Assembly: GCA_027563935.2 (NCBI GenBank)
Contig: CM050446.2
Location: 28,585,501-28,649,500, forward strand
Length of the DNA: 64,000 bases
Direction: 5' to 3'
From: Costus lasius
Taxonomy: Eukaryota > Streptophyta > Magnoliopsida > Zingiberales > Costaceae
Shown here: positions 21,879 through 31,661 of the stretch, piece after piece
How the letters are laid out: each line of letters opens with the position of its first letter
Numbering within the stretch: position 1 is the first letter of the stretch
The notes under the pieces: model-generated
Seen by the model: the letters and a program-made list of their open reading frames with translations, nothing else
What the model was told of the DNA's origin: nothing
Databases searched by the model: none
Position numbers and translations under genes: made by a program

Positions 21879-23854
21879 TGTTGACACAGATTTATATAGA
21901 ATTTTACATGTCATTTTACTAGTGAAACCATCCTCATTTTATGATTTTAAACCTCATAATTACCTTTATTTGGATACATCCATGGAATTTACACATGTTT
22001 CGGTATTTTCAAGTTTTCAGGTCAAAACGACCACAAAGAGGGTAGATTCTGACACTTCTTTGGCAGAAGGGCTATTCTAACTCAAGATGATCCTAACTAG
22101 AAGCTTTCAGATATATTGAGGCCTTTGTTGGAAATCACGAGCGGGTCACGATCAAAATCATGCCCGTGACTCATCTTCGCACTGAAGCTGAAACTGATAA
22201 ATCACGACCGGGTCACGACCAAATTCTCGGCAGTGATCGCGGACCCGCCTGTTACGAAATCACCGTTTTCTTTCATATTTCTTTTATCTAACCTAAGGGG
22301 AGCCTGAAAGGCACTAAGGACCTTTTTCCCCCGTCGACAAAGGGGGCATGGAGCAGCTTTACAGAGCAATCTTTCTCCATGAAATGATGATTTCGTGGAG
22401 ACAGTGGGCTGAAGCTTTTGTAGGGCATGGAGAGGAACAGAGGAGACTTCTTTCGTCTGGAAACTGCAGCGCCTGCTGCGGCTTTTGCAGGGCATGGGGA
22501 AGAGAAGGAGCAGCATCCACTTGGAGAAGGCATACAAATAGAGCTCTCGCGCACAAGGAGAGGGAGAGGATTCACATTGTAGAGGAGAGGAGACGCCTGT
22601 GGAGAGTTAAGCGATACCAAAAGGAGAGGAGGAGCGGCACACCAATACCTGTTGAAGACATTTGTTGCGTGAGCTCTCTAAGAGTAAATCTGTAAGGCAG
22701 ATCCTGTATAAATCTTAGCAAAGTGTTGTATGATCTTATCCTTGTCTTGCAATTCCTACACAAATCTGCATATGTGCATGTTGTTAATGAACACTATTTG
22801 CGCTATCATCATGAATATGTTAGGCTAAACTCCTAAATCAGGATGTGGGAGTAGCCCCTTGATGACTTGGTAGTTGTAGTGGTCTTACTCTATTTGCTAA
22901 AATCCTTCTTGACTTTATGCGAGTGTTATGCCTATGTTATTCGTGAGAATGCATTTGAGCCTCTTCGCCTTGGACTGAGGTTTATAAATCGGGGAATCAC
23001 GAGGGAACTCGCTGATTGCCCGTACTCACCCAAGGCGTCGTTTAGGATCCTAGACGTGTCGGAGAGACCACAAGTCCGACCGCGCGTCGAAGCATTAGGT
23101 CGAGGGGTTTATCAAACCAGTTTGTACGCTTTGCCTACGTACCCCGAGAGGGTATGTTTGAGCCTATTAGCTTCTCGGGTGGGGTTACTAAATCAGGGGC
23201 TAGGGAGAATCCGCTTGACGTGAACTGCGCTCTCCTTGTTTGTTCTTCTGGGTCTTAGACGCCTCTGGCGATGTGAGAGCGTGTCAGGACGTTGGATCAT
23301 TAAAGGACGCTTTGCCTGCACAACCCGAAGGGGTGCGTTTGAGCCAGAGGTGACGCTGGGAAAGTTAATAAGCCAAGAATTCTTGAGGAGGACCCCTTTT
23401 GTTTAAACCTGCACCCATCTAGAAGGTAATAGGAGCCTAGGCATGTCGGGAAGACGAGAGTCCGAATGACCGTTGGAACCTGACGTGTTTGACCGATACC
23501 AGTGTCTGTGTGAATAGACGTGGGTATCGGAGGAAGCAACCTACGTGATAAGGAAGCTGAATCCCTTAAACTAAAATAGGAAAATGACAATAGAGTTTAG
23601 ACTACGTAGATGGAAGAAGTCAAGGTGGTGAACTCATATCCTGATGCATCTACTCATTATAATTCTCTCGTGCGATCTCCTCTGTCTACATTCCTGCACT
23701 TTTAATTATTTTGTTATCAATTTCGACGTAATCTATCTAGCAACTTCGAGATCTGTCGGTATTTGCCCATTAGTCCCTGTGGGATCGATATTTTATTACT
23801 TCGATAGTCCTGTGCACTTGCGGGAAACACTTACTATATCTGTGGGCGCTATCA
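21879..23854 (+). repeat. 3' LTR of the Athila-like element
   Basis: It is 1976 bp, TGTTGACACAG to GGGCGCTATCA, followed by the target duplication AAAAT. TATAAA lies at about 22707. It has a 15-bp block (CATGAAATGATGATT, about 22379-22393) absent from the 5' LTR and lacks about 30 bp upstream of its TATA box. ORFs within it on both strands are chance frames. Confidence 0.92.
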
Positions 23855-24333
23855 AAAATCATGAGACCCGTCCAACTGGATTTGCTCCATTCCCTGAAGT
23901 GAATGAGACAACTTATAATTACGGAAGCCAAAATCGCAATCGTGGACGCGGTTGTGGTCATGATCATGGACGTAGACGTGGAATTGGACATGGACGAGGT
24001 CGCCAATATTTTCACAATTTTCGCCCTCGTTACATGGATAAGAGAGAAAATACCAAAGAAGTGCATGAAAGCAAGAAAGGCGAAGGCACTACAAGTATAG
24101 ATAACAAATATTATCGTTGCGGTATGAAAGGCCATTGGTCACATACCCATCGTACACCAAAACAACTTACTGATTTCTACCAAGAACACATGAGAAATAA
24201 AGGAAAAGACGTGGTAGAGACAAATTTTATCTCTAATGATGATAATGTTGATTATGGCTTCGACGATATCCCTCAATTTGATGTTGCTGATTTCATATGT
24301 CAGCCAGAGGATAATGTCGAACATTTTATCTAA
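23855..24333 (+). pseudogene. Copia Gag, C-terminal part after the gypsy insertion
   Basis: The reading resumes with NHETRPTGFAPFPEVNE, then an RGRGCGHDHGRRRGIGHGRG basic segment, then a damaged zinc knuckle YYRCGMKGHWSHTHRT. In the usual CX2CX4HX4C form the first and last Cys are here Tyr and His. It ends at a stop at 24331-24333. RNA packaging by this copy would be impaired. The upstream frame in the LTR is not part of the gene. Confidence 0.85.
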
Positions 24334-24416
24334 TAAAATTTCGCATTTTTTTTACTTGCAATATTGCATTTACTTTATCTTACTTTTCTATTTATTAATT
24401 CTATTGTTTTATCTTT

Positions 24417-24866
24417 ATGAAGAAAATAGAAAAACTTCCAATTGGATTCTCAATCTACGATGATGATGCATGTCTCATAGATAGTGCATCAACACATACT
24501 ATTCTCAAAAATGAAAAATTCTTTACCTCGCTGGTAATGAATAATACAAATGTGAATACCATTTCAGGAAGTGCGAAAATGATAGAAGGCTCCGGAAGAG
24601 CTATCATTTGTCTACCTGGTGGAACGAATGTTCATATTAATGAAGCATTATTTTCTTCTAAGTCTCACAGAAACTTACTAAGTTTCAAAGACATCCGTCA
24701 AAATAAATATCATGTGGAGACTATGAATGAAGATAATACTGAATATCTTTGTATAACAAGTAACATCTCGGGTAAGAAAAGCTTATTAGAAAAGCTACCT
24801 GCAGTCTCATCCGGGTTATATTATACAAAGGTAAGTGTCATTGAAACACACGCTGTTACAAACTAG
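24417..24866 (+). pseudogene. Copia protease
   Basis: The frame begins at ATG 24417 and contains the catalytic-type motif CLIDSASTHTIL (DSA; usually DSGA/DSAT in copia), then GSGRAIICLPGG and RNLLSFKDIRQNKYHVET, which leads into the pre-integrase region. It ends at TAG 24864-24866, where Gln (CAG) is usual, so a C to T lesion. The short AT-rich segment 24334-24416 separates it from gag in a different frame. Confidence 0.8.
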
Positions 24867-25789
24867 AAGTTTGTTGAGCAGGACAATTTTATTACATGAC
24901 ATGAATGGTTGGGGCATCCAGGTTCTATTATGATGCGAAGGATTATTAATAATTCAACTGGACATTCATTGAAAAATCAAAAGATTTTTCAGTCCAATGA
25001 ATTTTCATGTGCTACTTGTTCCCAATGGAAGTTAATAATAAGGCCATCACCAATTAAAGTTAGGACTGAATCCCTAACGTTCTTAGAACGAATACAAGGT
25101 GATATTTGTGGGCCTATACATCCATCATATGGACCATTCAGATATTTTATGGTCTTAATTGACGCATCAACGAAATGGTCACATGTATGTCTTTTATCAA
25201 CTCGTAATCAACCTTTCGCAAGATTACTTGCACAAATCATTCGATTACGAGCACATTTCCTGGATTATCCAATTAAAACTATTCGTCTTGATAATGCCGG
25301 AGAATTTACTTCCTAAGCTTTTAATAATTATTGTATGTCAATTGGGATAAGTGTTGAACATCCTATAGTTCATGTTCACACACAAAATGGCCTTGCAGAG
25401 TCATTGATAAAACATCTTCAATTAATTGCGAGACCTTTACTAATGAAGACAAAATTACTATATGGGGACATGCTATTTTGCATGCAGCGGCATTAATTCG
25501 CATTAGACCTACTAATTATCATGAGGTCTCCCCTTTACAATTGGTTTATGGTCAGGAACCAAATATTTCCCATCTAAGAATTTTTGGATATGCGGTATAT
25601 GTGCCAATAGCTCCACCACAACGCACTAAGATGGGACCTCAAAGGAGGTTGGGAATTTATGTTGGATATGAACCTCCATCAATTATTAAATATTTAGAGC
25701 CATTAACTGGAGATTTATTTATGGCTCATTTTGCCGATTGTCATTTTGATGAAATGACATTCCCAACATTGAAAGGGGAAAATAAGTAG
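24867..25789 (+). pseudogene. Copia integrase
   Basis: The HHCC region is HEWLGHPGSIMMRR...CATCSQWK (24902-25030). The catalytic triad lies in IQGDICGPIHP (25095), IRLDNAGEFTS (25280-25313) and the Glu of NGLAESLIK (25387). The C-terminal part has YGQEPNISHLRIFGYAVYV and GIYVGYEPPSIIKYLEPL (25548-25708). Lesions are a TGA near 24897, TAA at 25314-25316, a frameshift near 25465 and TAG at 25787-25789. Its role was insertion of the element cDNA. Confidence 0.88.
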
Positions 25790-26227
25790 TTGGAGAATAA
25801 AATTATCTGGTGTGAAATATTATTATCTCATTATGATCCTCATACAAAACAATATGAACTGGAAGTTCAAAAGATTATCCACTTGCAAAATTTAGCAAAT
25901 CAAGTGCCATATGATTTTACTGACTCCAAGAGAGTGACAAAGTCATATATTCCATCTGCAAATGCTCCAATCAGAATTAGTGTCCCTGAAGGACAACCCA
26001 TAATTGCAAATGAGCCTAGAATGCAAGTGAAACGTGGTAGACCTGTCGGTTCCAAAGATAAAAATCCTCAAAGAAGAAAAGAAATAAAGGCTCAAAATGA
26101 GAATGTTATGACTCTAGAAGAGACTCCAATCATTCATAATATGATTCCAGTAGAATCTCAGGTACCTGACAATGAAAAGATCTCCATAAATTACATTATG
26201 ACTGGAAAAAAAATGGAACCAAGGTGA
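25790..26227 (+). pseudogene. Copia integrase-RT linker
   Basis: The same frame as the integrase tail continues with KIIHLQNLANQVPYDFTDSK and a KRGRPVGSKDKNP basic motif. It ends near a frameshift just before 26227. The basic GRPxGSKD motif is usual in the region between integrase and RT of copia elements. Confidence 0.75.
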
Positions 26228-27026
26228 AATCAACGTCGATGATATTTTTGCTTATCATATTGCATGCAATATAATGAAACATGATGAGGATCATGAACCA
26301 AAGTCTGTTGAAGAATGCAGACAAAGAAATGATTGGCCAAAATGGAAAGATGCGATTGATGCTGAATTAAAGTCTCTCGCAAAACATAATGATTTTGGAC
26401 CTGTAGTCCATACACCAGAAGGTGTCAAACCAATTGGATATAAATGGGTGTTTTGTGCGCAAACGAAATGAAAAGGAAGAGATTATCATATATAAGGCAT
26501 GACTTGTTGCCCAAGGGTTCTCTCAGAGACCTGGGATTGATTATAAGGAAACATATTCTCCTGTGATAGATGCAACAACTTTTCGATATTTGATAAGTTT
26601 ATCAATTTATGAAAATTAAAAATGCGATTAATGGATGTTGTCACTGCATATTTGTATGGCTCACTTGACAATAACATTTACATGAAACTCCCCGAAGGAT
26701 TTAAAATGCCAGAAGCATTTAATTCAAATCGTCGAGAATTATTCTCAATTAAATTGTCTAGATCTCTATATGGATTGAAACAATCTGGACGTATGTGGTA
26801 TAAACGTTTGAGTGAGTATTTGTTAAACAAGGGATACCAAAATAATCTCATTTGCTCATGCGTTTTTATTAAGAGATCTGGATCAAAGTTTGTGATAATT
26901 GCAGTATATGTTGATGATATAAATATTATTGGAACTCCTGAAGAGCTTTCCGACGCGGTTGGTTATTTGAAGAATGAATTTGAGATGAAAGATCTCGGGA
27001 AAACAAAACTTTGTCTCGGACTATAA
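26228..27026 (+). pseudogene. Copia reverse transcriptase
   Basis: Landmarks: WPKWKDAIDAELKSLAKHN (26335), GVKPIGYKWVFCAQTK (26421), LVAQGFSQRPGIDYKETYSP (26500), MDVVTAYLYGSLDNNIYMKLPEGF (26635), LYGLKQSGRMWYKRL (26767), catalytic IAVYVDDINIIG (26899) and MKDLGKTKLCLGL (26986). Stops at 26469, near 26493 and near 26499 and a frameshift near 26615 break it. It ends at TAA 27024-27026, where CAA (Gln) is usual. Confidence 0.9.
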
Positions 27027-27920
27027 ATTGAACATTTAGAAAATGGAATTTTTATTCATTAATCAGCTTATATAGCCAAAATGCTGAAAAGATTCTATAT
27101 GGATAAAGCACATCCATTAAGTACCCCGATGATTGTTAGGTCACTTGATGTAAATAAAGATCCATTTCGACCTCAAATGAAAGATAAAGATCTGATTGGT
27201 CTAGAAGTACCATATCTTAGTGCTATTGGGGCACTAATGTACCTTGCTAATCATACTCGACTGGATATCACATTTGCTGTAAATTTATTAGCAAGATATA
27301 GTTCTTCTCCGACAAGAAGACATTGGAATGGAGTTAAACATATATTTCGATATCTTCGAGGTACAATGAATTTGGGATTATATTATCCTCACATGCCTGA
27401 AGCTAAATTAATTGGATACGCAGATGCGGGCTATTTGTTTGATCCTCATAATAGTAGATCTCAAACAGGTTATGTATTCATATGTGGAGGAATAGCTATA
27501 TCTTGGAGATCTATGAAACAAACTATTACTGCCACATCTTCTAATCATTCTGAGATCATAGCAATTCATGAGGCAAGTCGAGAATGCGTATGGTTAAGAT
27601 CTGTTATACATCATATTCGGGAGGCATCTGGATTGGCTTTAAATAAGAATGTCCCGACGATATTATATGAGGATAATGCTGCATGTATAGCCCAGTTAAA
27701 GGAAGGATATATTAAAGGCGATCAAACGAAACATATATCACCAAAGTTTTTCTTTACACACGATATCCAAAAGAGAGGTGATATTGATATTCGACAAATT
27801 CGTTCGTCGGATAAATTCGTCGGATAACTTAGCATATTTATTTACAAAATCATTGCCTACTGCAACCTTTGAAAGGCTTGCTTATCAAATCGGAATGTGC
27901 AAGCTCGAAAATTTAAAGTA
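27027..27920 (+). pseudogene. Copia RNase H and C-terminal end of pol
   Basis: After a stop in place of Gln near 27060, the frame 27081-27827 reads YLSAIGALMYLANHTRLDI, KHIFRYLRGTMNLGLYY, then RNase H motifs YADAGYLFDPHNSRSQTGY and ILYEDNAACIAQLKEGYI. The end (NLAYLFTKSLPTATFERLAY, to about 27920) is in another frame because of a 12-14 bp duplication of TTCGTCGGATAA at 27802-27827. Confidence 0.88.
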
Positions 27921-28033
27921 ACATTACAATGAGGGGGAGTAAACGACTGCACTCTTTTTTCCTTAACCATGGTTTTTTCCCACAGGGTTTTCCTGGTAAG
28001 GTTTTTAATGAGGCAGTATTTAAAAGGGCATCC

Positions 28034-28042
28034 AAGGGGGAG
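28034..28042 (+). other. Polypurine tract of the copia element
   Basis: AAGGGGGAG directly abuts the 3' LTR at 28043. It is the plus-strand primer position. Confidence 0.75.
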
Positions 28043-28336
28043 TATTATGAATTCAATTCTTGTGGATGCTTATGACTTTATGATGACTCTTCGGATACCT
28101 ACGAATTTATGGTGACTCTTCGTATACAGTGGATGACTCTTCATATTCAATGAATGTGACTCTTCGTTTTGAGAGTCATGAATGTTCATGCATCCATTCA
28201 TGAATGTTCATGTATCCAATTAATGTTGATGTATCCAATAGCCCTATAAATAGGGGTTGTAAGTTTCATTTGAAGATAGATCAATGAGAATACTCTCTAC
28301 TTACTCCTCTCTCAATCTCATCTTTGTTTTCTAACC
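28043..28336 (+). repeat. 3' LTR of the copia element
   Basis: It is 294 bp, the same length as the 5' LTR, with eight differences by eye and TATAAATA at 28245-28252. It is followed by the AAGAC target duplication. Confidence 0.9.
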
Positions 28337-28341
28337 AAGAC

Positions 28342-28640
28342 TAATAAATTTCCCCATTAATTCGGGAGTCTTGCTAGTATTGCAGATCTACTGATATCAT
28401 GTTTACTTTATATCCTTGTTCACATTGGCATCTACTATGCTGACAACGTATTCCTCGTTCACACTGTCTACTTGTACTCCTTCTAATGACTCATAGGCTT
28501 AACAAATCATTTATATGCATTTCAAATTCTTTTATATTTTCATTCGTTGCTTTTATTTTCTTACTTTTAATTTTTTAATTCTCTGATGTCAGGATCTTTC
28601 AATTCTAGCTTGACATTCAATTTTGTTTCTTTCCCAATGT
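28342..28640. other. Flank of the copia insertion, nothing recognised
   Basis: AT-rich sequence without a supported gene. It is the original continuation of 9359-9364. Confidence 0.4.
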
Positions 28641-28654
28641 TTAATGGGATTATC

Positions 28655-30297
28655 TCATATTATCTCCTCTTCTTCTAATCTACTAATTAAATCATCTATT
28701 TCTATATTTCCTCTAGAAATAAGATTATAATATGTATCGGGATTTAGGAATTTATAATTTACTTCTAAACCTCCTAATTCAAAATCTTCTTCTTCTAAGT
28801 GTAAATATGTCTCTTCGATGTTCCTAAACATTGTGTCTGAGTAGTAGATTTGGCACAAATTAAAGGGTCAGAACAAGTACAATTATTATTATCATCATCA
28901 ATACAGGAGATCCCACCACGCTTTCAAGGCACTACTGATGAAAGGGGAAGAAGCTGATGGGGAAGGAATTGGAGACGGGAAAGGAGAAGGCCAGGAAAAG
29001 TAGTCAAAATCATAGAGTCAAAATCATAGAGATTAGCACCTATATAAAAACAATTAGTCAAATGCTGAGTTTGAAAATGAAAATAGTTAGTTAACTGTGT
29101 AACTATATAAAAACTACTAATTGATTTAGCGAGTTGGGTATCATATTTAAATCTAATATTATGTTGATACCCTAAAAATAGTAGTGACATTTTATTAGTA
29201 AAATTATAGGGATTAACACCTAAAACTAGATCTCTAACTTATAGGCTTCCAATATACCCAGTGAAGTTTCTCTTAAAAATTTTTCTATGTAAGAATGCAT
29301 TTCTTCAAGTGACTTAATTATTTTGAACTCATCATACTTTCGAACTACCATTCGGCTCCAAATTTCTATATTTTTATGGATCATGAGTAGTAAAATTTAG
29401 TATTCTACCATCATCTATGATCAGCTTCCTGTCTACTGTTTCTAAGAGCATCCGTTTTACTTTTGGTTTAAACTTATCTTTTTCTTCTTGATAATCAGTG
29501 TATGGTTATCTAGTAGGTTGTCATTTTCTACTTTCTCTTATTGCCCCATATACAGGGTTTGCTACAATTCAGTTCCAGTTTTTCCATTAATTCTATTATG
29601 GGGCTTTTTATTGGTCCTACCTCTTTTGGTAAATCTTGAATTATAATTTTTCCATCTTATATTCTAATCATTGGTTATCTAAGAATTGTCTTGTTTTTAT
29701 CATTTGAATTTCAGATTTTATTAGTTCTGTTGTTAAATCTATAGTTATACTTCCTGTTTTACTTTATTCATTTTTAGTTTCTTCTGTTTCATCAATTATT
29801 GCTTTATTCTTGTAATCACTAAATCTAATGTTGTTTCCTCTAGTAGTGTTTTTGAATAATCTACCTTTTTTCAAGTATATTATTTATATTACCTTCTTCT
29901 AAATTTTTAATCTAAATCCCATTATGTGCCTTCTAAATATTCACTACTAATATAAATAAGCCTAATTATTTTTATTCCTTTAGAGTATATTTCTTTAATT
30001 ATATGTTCTACATTTAGTAATTATTTCTAATAATGCTAGATTAATTAATAAATTAGTATGCCTTTTTAAATCATCATATTTTTTTATATCTATTTTAAAT
30101 TTTGATAAATCTTTAATTGACAATAGCATCTCAGCATTAGTTTTCCAACCTTTATCTGTTATAATTATTAAGATTTTTGCACCTATTTCTTTCCTAATTA
30201 GTCCTTTAATTCCTATAATAATTATTAAGATTTTTACTAAGGCTTTAATGGAATCCTGATTTATTAAATCTAGATTAATCAAATCAGTAGTAACCAA
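28655..30297 (-). pseudogene. Decayed minus-strand coding relic, possibly pararetrovirus-like
   Basis: Two readable islands are separated by many stops: 30297-29995 (100 codons, with KILIIIIGIKGLIRKEIGAK) and 28858-28655 (67 codons, with FELGGLEVNYKFLNPDTYYN and EIDDLISRLEEEEI). Fragments between them also look coding. The first island has the hydrophobic strand pattern of a 30K-type movement protein, and the order would suit a caulimovirus-like polyprotein. This is a visual resemblance only, with no catalytic motif seen. A decayed transposon ORF is the main alternative. The block is far too damaged to be expressed. Confidence 0.3.
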
Positions 30298-30299
30298 AA

Positions 30300-31019
30300 C
30301 TTCTTCGACCCTATTAATTCTGATTAATCAGGTTAATGGTCCTATTCTATATAGTGTTTTAGGATTTAAAAGACTAAGATGATGATTGTTATATACAAGT
30401 AATTGTTTATCTAAATCTATTATTTCTTCTAAAATTAATTTTTATTATGATTTAGTATTCTTAATAAAAAAATTATTTCTTATATCTATACTTCTAGAAG
30501 GAGTTTGCTTTATTTTATGCCAAATAATATTTGTCCTGTGATTTTTCTTTTTTCTTTAGTAATTGTTTTTCTTTCTAATTTTAAGAAGCTAATTGCCCTA
30601 TTATTTTTTCTATTTCTGTAGCATCCTTAATAAGACTATCTAATTTTCACATTTAAATCTTTTTCTCGTGGGTTCCATCTAAAAAACATAGGCTCTTAAT
30701 TTTTTATAATCAATTATCATCTTACTTTTACCTATTACTTGTTTAGCATATTTAGAATATATAAATATTATATATTTATTAAATATTTAATATTTAATTA
30801 TATATTTAACATTAACATTAACATTAAAATTTAAAATTTTTTAATTTATATTTATTATAATTATATTTTTATATTCACATTTTATTTTATAATATATTTT
30901 ACATTTATTTTATAATATGGTTTTAATAGTTTTATACATAATTATATAAATAATTTTATATAATAAAATAATAATATTAAAATAATATTATTATGTTTAT
31001 AAATAATTATTATGATTAT
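30300..31019. other. Extremely AT-rich spacer
   Basis: Near 30760-31010 the sequence is almost only A and T, with repeated TTATTATAAT and TAACATTAACATTAACATT runs. No gene is supported. It may contain part of the decayed minus-strand relic up to about 30750. Confidence 0.5.
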
Positions 31020-31490
31020 GCTGATAGTTAGACTTGACAAAACTTGACCCGACCCAACTTGACACAAAGTTAGGCGAGTTCGAATTAGCTATAATTGTGT
31101 TCGGGTCATAAACAGGTCAATCTGTTTACGACCCAAAAATAATCAAATTGTGTCGGATTGTAAATAAGTTAATCAGCTTAACCCGATTATATTATATATT
31201 TATATATAAATAGTTTAAATATAGACTCACATAACTCTTGGGTAGCCTATAAGACTAAATATCTTCTAACTATCATTTAACCCAGATTTTAATCTACACA
31301 TAAGCTCAAAATTTTATTATTTTTAATAAAATTTTTATTAATTTATTATTTATATTTAAAATATAAATAATAAATGAGTTATTTAGATTAGGTGAGATTG
31401 ATTAAATTATATTTGAATCATGTTCATATTAAATAGTTTGATCTAATTAATTAAATGAGTCATGTTTAAATCGGCGTAATCAGGTTACGA
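31020..31490. repeat. Dispersed repeat with 'gacccgaccc / gttcgggtcataa' core, copy 1
   Basis: ACTTGACCCGACCCAACTTG and GTGTTCGGGTCATAA, with AT-rich centre, are shared with the block at 36267-36717. It ends just upstream of the editing-protein gene. The class is not assigned; a nonautonomous DNA transposon is likely. Confidence 0.5.
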
Positions 31491-31519
31491 GATCCATATA
31501 AGTATTATCCCGTTTCTTA

Positions 31520-31582
31520 ATTCTTCGTCGCTTAGACGCTTACCACGGGAAGACCTAGGTTTTACCAAGGACCAGCTTCTTG
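31520..31582 (+). pseudogene. Partial duplicate of exon 1 of the downstream gene
   Basis: GGTTTTACCAAGGACCAGCT occurs here and again in the true exon 1, 107 bp downstream. The preceding 5' UTR is also similar (TTCTTCGTCGC...GGAAGAC). In this copy the initiator position reads CTA in place of ATG, so it cannot start the protein; it may be part of the 5' UTR. Confidence 0.7.
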
Positions 31583-31661
31583 TCCTAATATTACTTCCCT
31601 GTTGCCACCGTCGCAGCTCACAAGGATTTCCTCGCTTCTTCGTCGCCTTCCACTGGAAGAC

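Larger units (their letters stand above)
10327..23854 (+). mobile_element. Complete Athila-like Ty3/gypsy element with env-position ORF
   Basis: LTRs at 10327-12327 and 21879-23854 are flanked by a perfect AAAAT duplication (10322-10326, 23855-23859). Internally there is a tRNA-Asp primer site, gag, protease, RT/RNase H, integrase, about 1.5 kb of spacer, an extra ORF and about 1.4 kb of 3' untranslated sequence. Order RT-RNase H-integrase marks Ty3/gypsy. The third ORF and the long LTRs fit the Athila group. All ORFs have stops or frameshifts, so the copy is not autonomous. Total length is 13,528 bp. LTR divergence by eye is about 4-5%. Confidence 0.93.
9365..28336 (+). mobile_element. Ty1/copia retrotransposon, interrupted by a gypsy element
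   Basis: Two 294-bp LTRs (9365-9658 and 28043-28336) are flanked by a perfect 5-bp target duplication AAGAC (9360-9364 and 28337-28341). Internal order is primer site, gag, protease, integrase, reverse transcriptase, RNase H and polypurine tract, the copia order. Without the gypsy insertion (10327-23854 plus one AAAAT) the element is about 5.4 kb. The LTRs begin TATTATG rather than the expected TG, so the terminal dinucleotide is mutated in both copies or unusual. Coding is dead: at least eight stops and several frameshifts. Confidence 0.92.

Noticed and set aside
22867..23223. 118-codon plus ORF (also seen in part at 11331-11543)
   Set aside because: LTR sequence; the frame is broken in the 5' copy, so it is not maintained as a protein.
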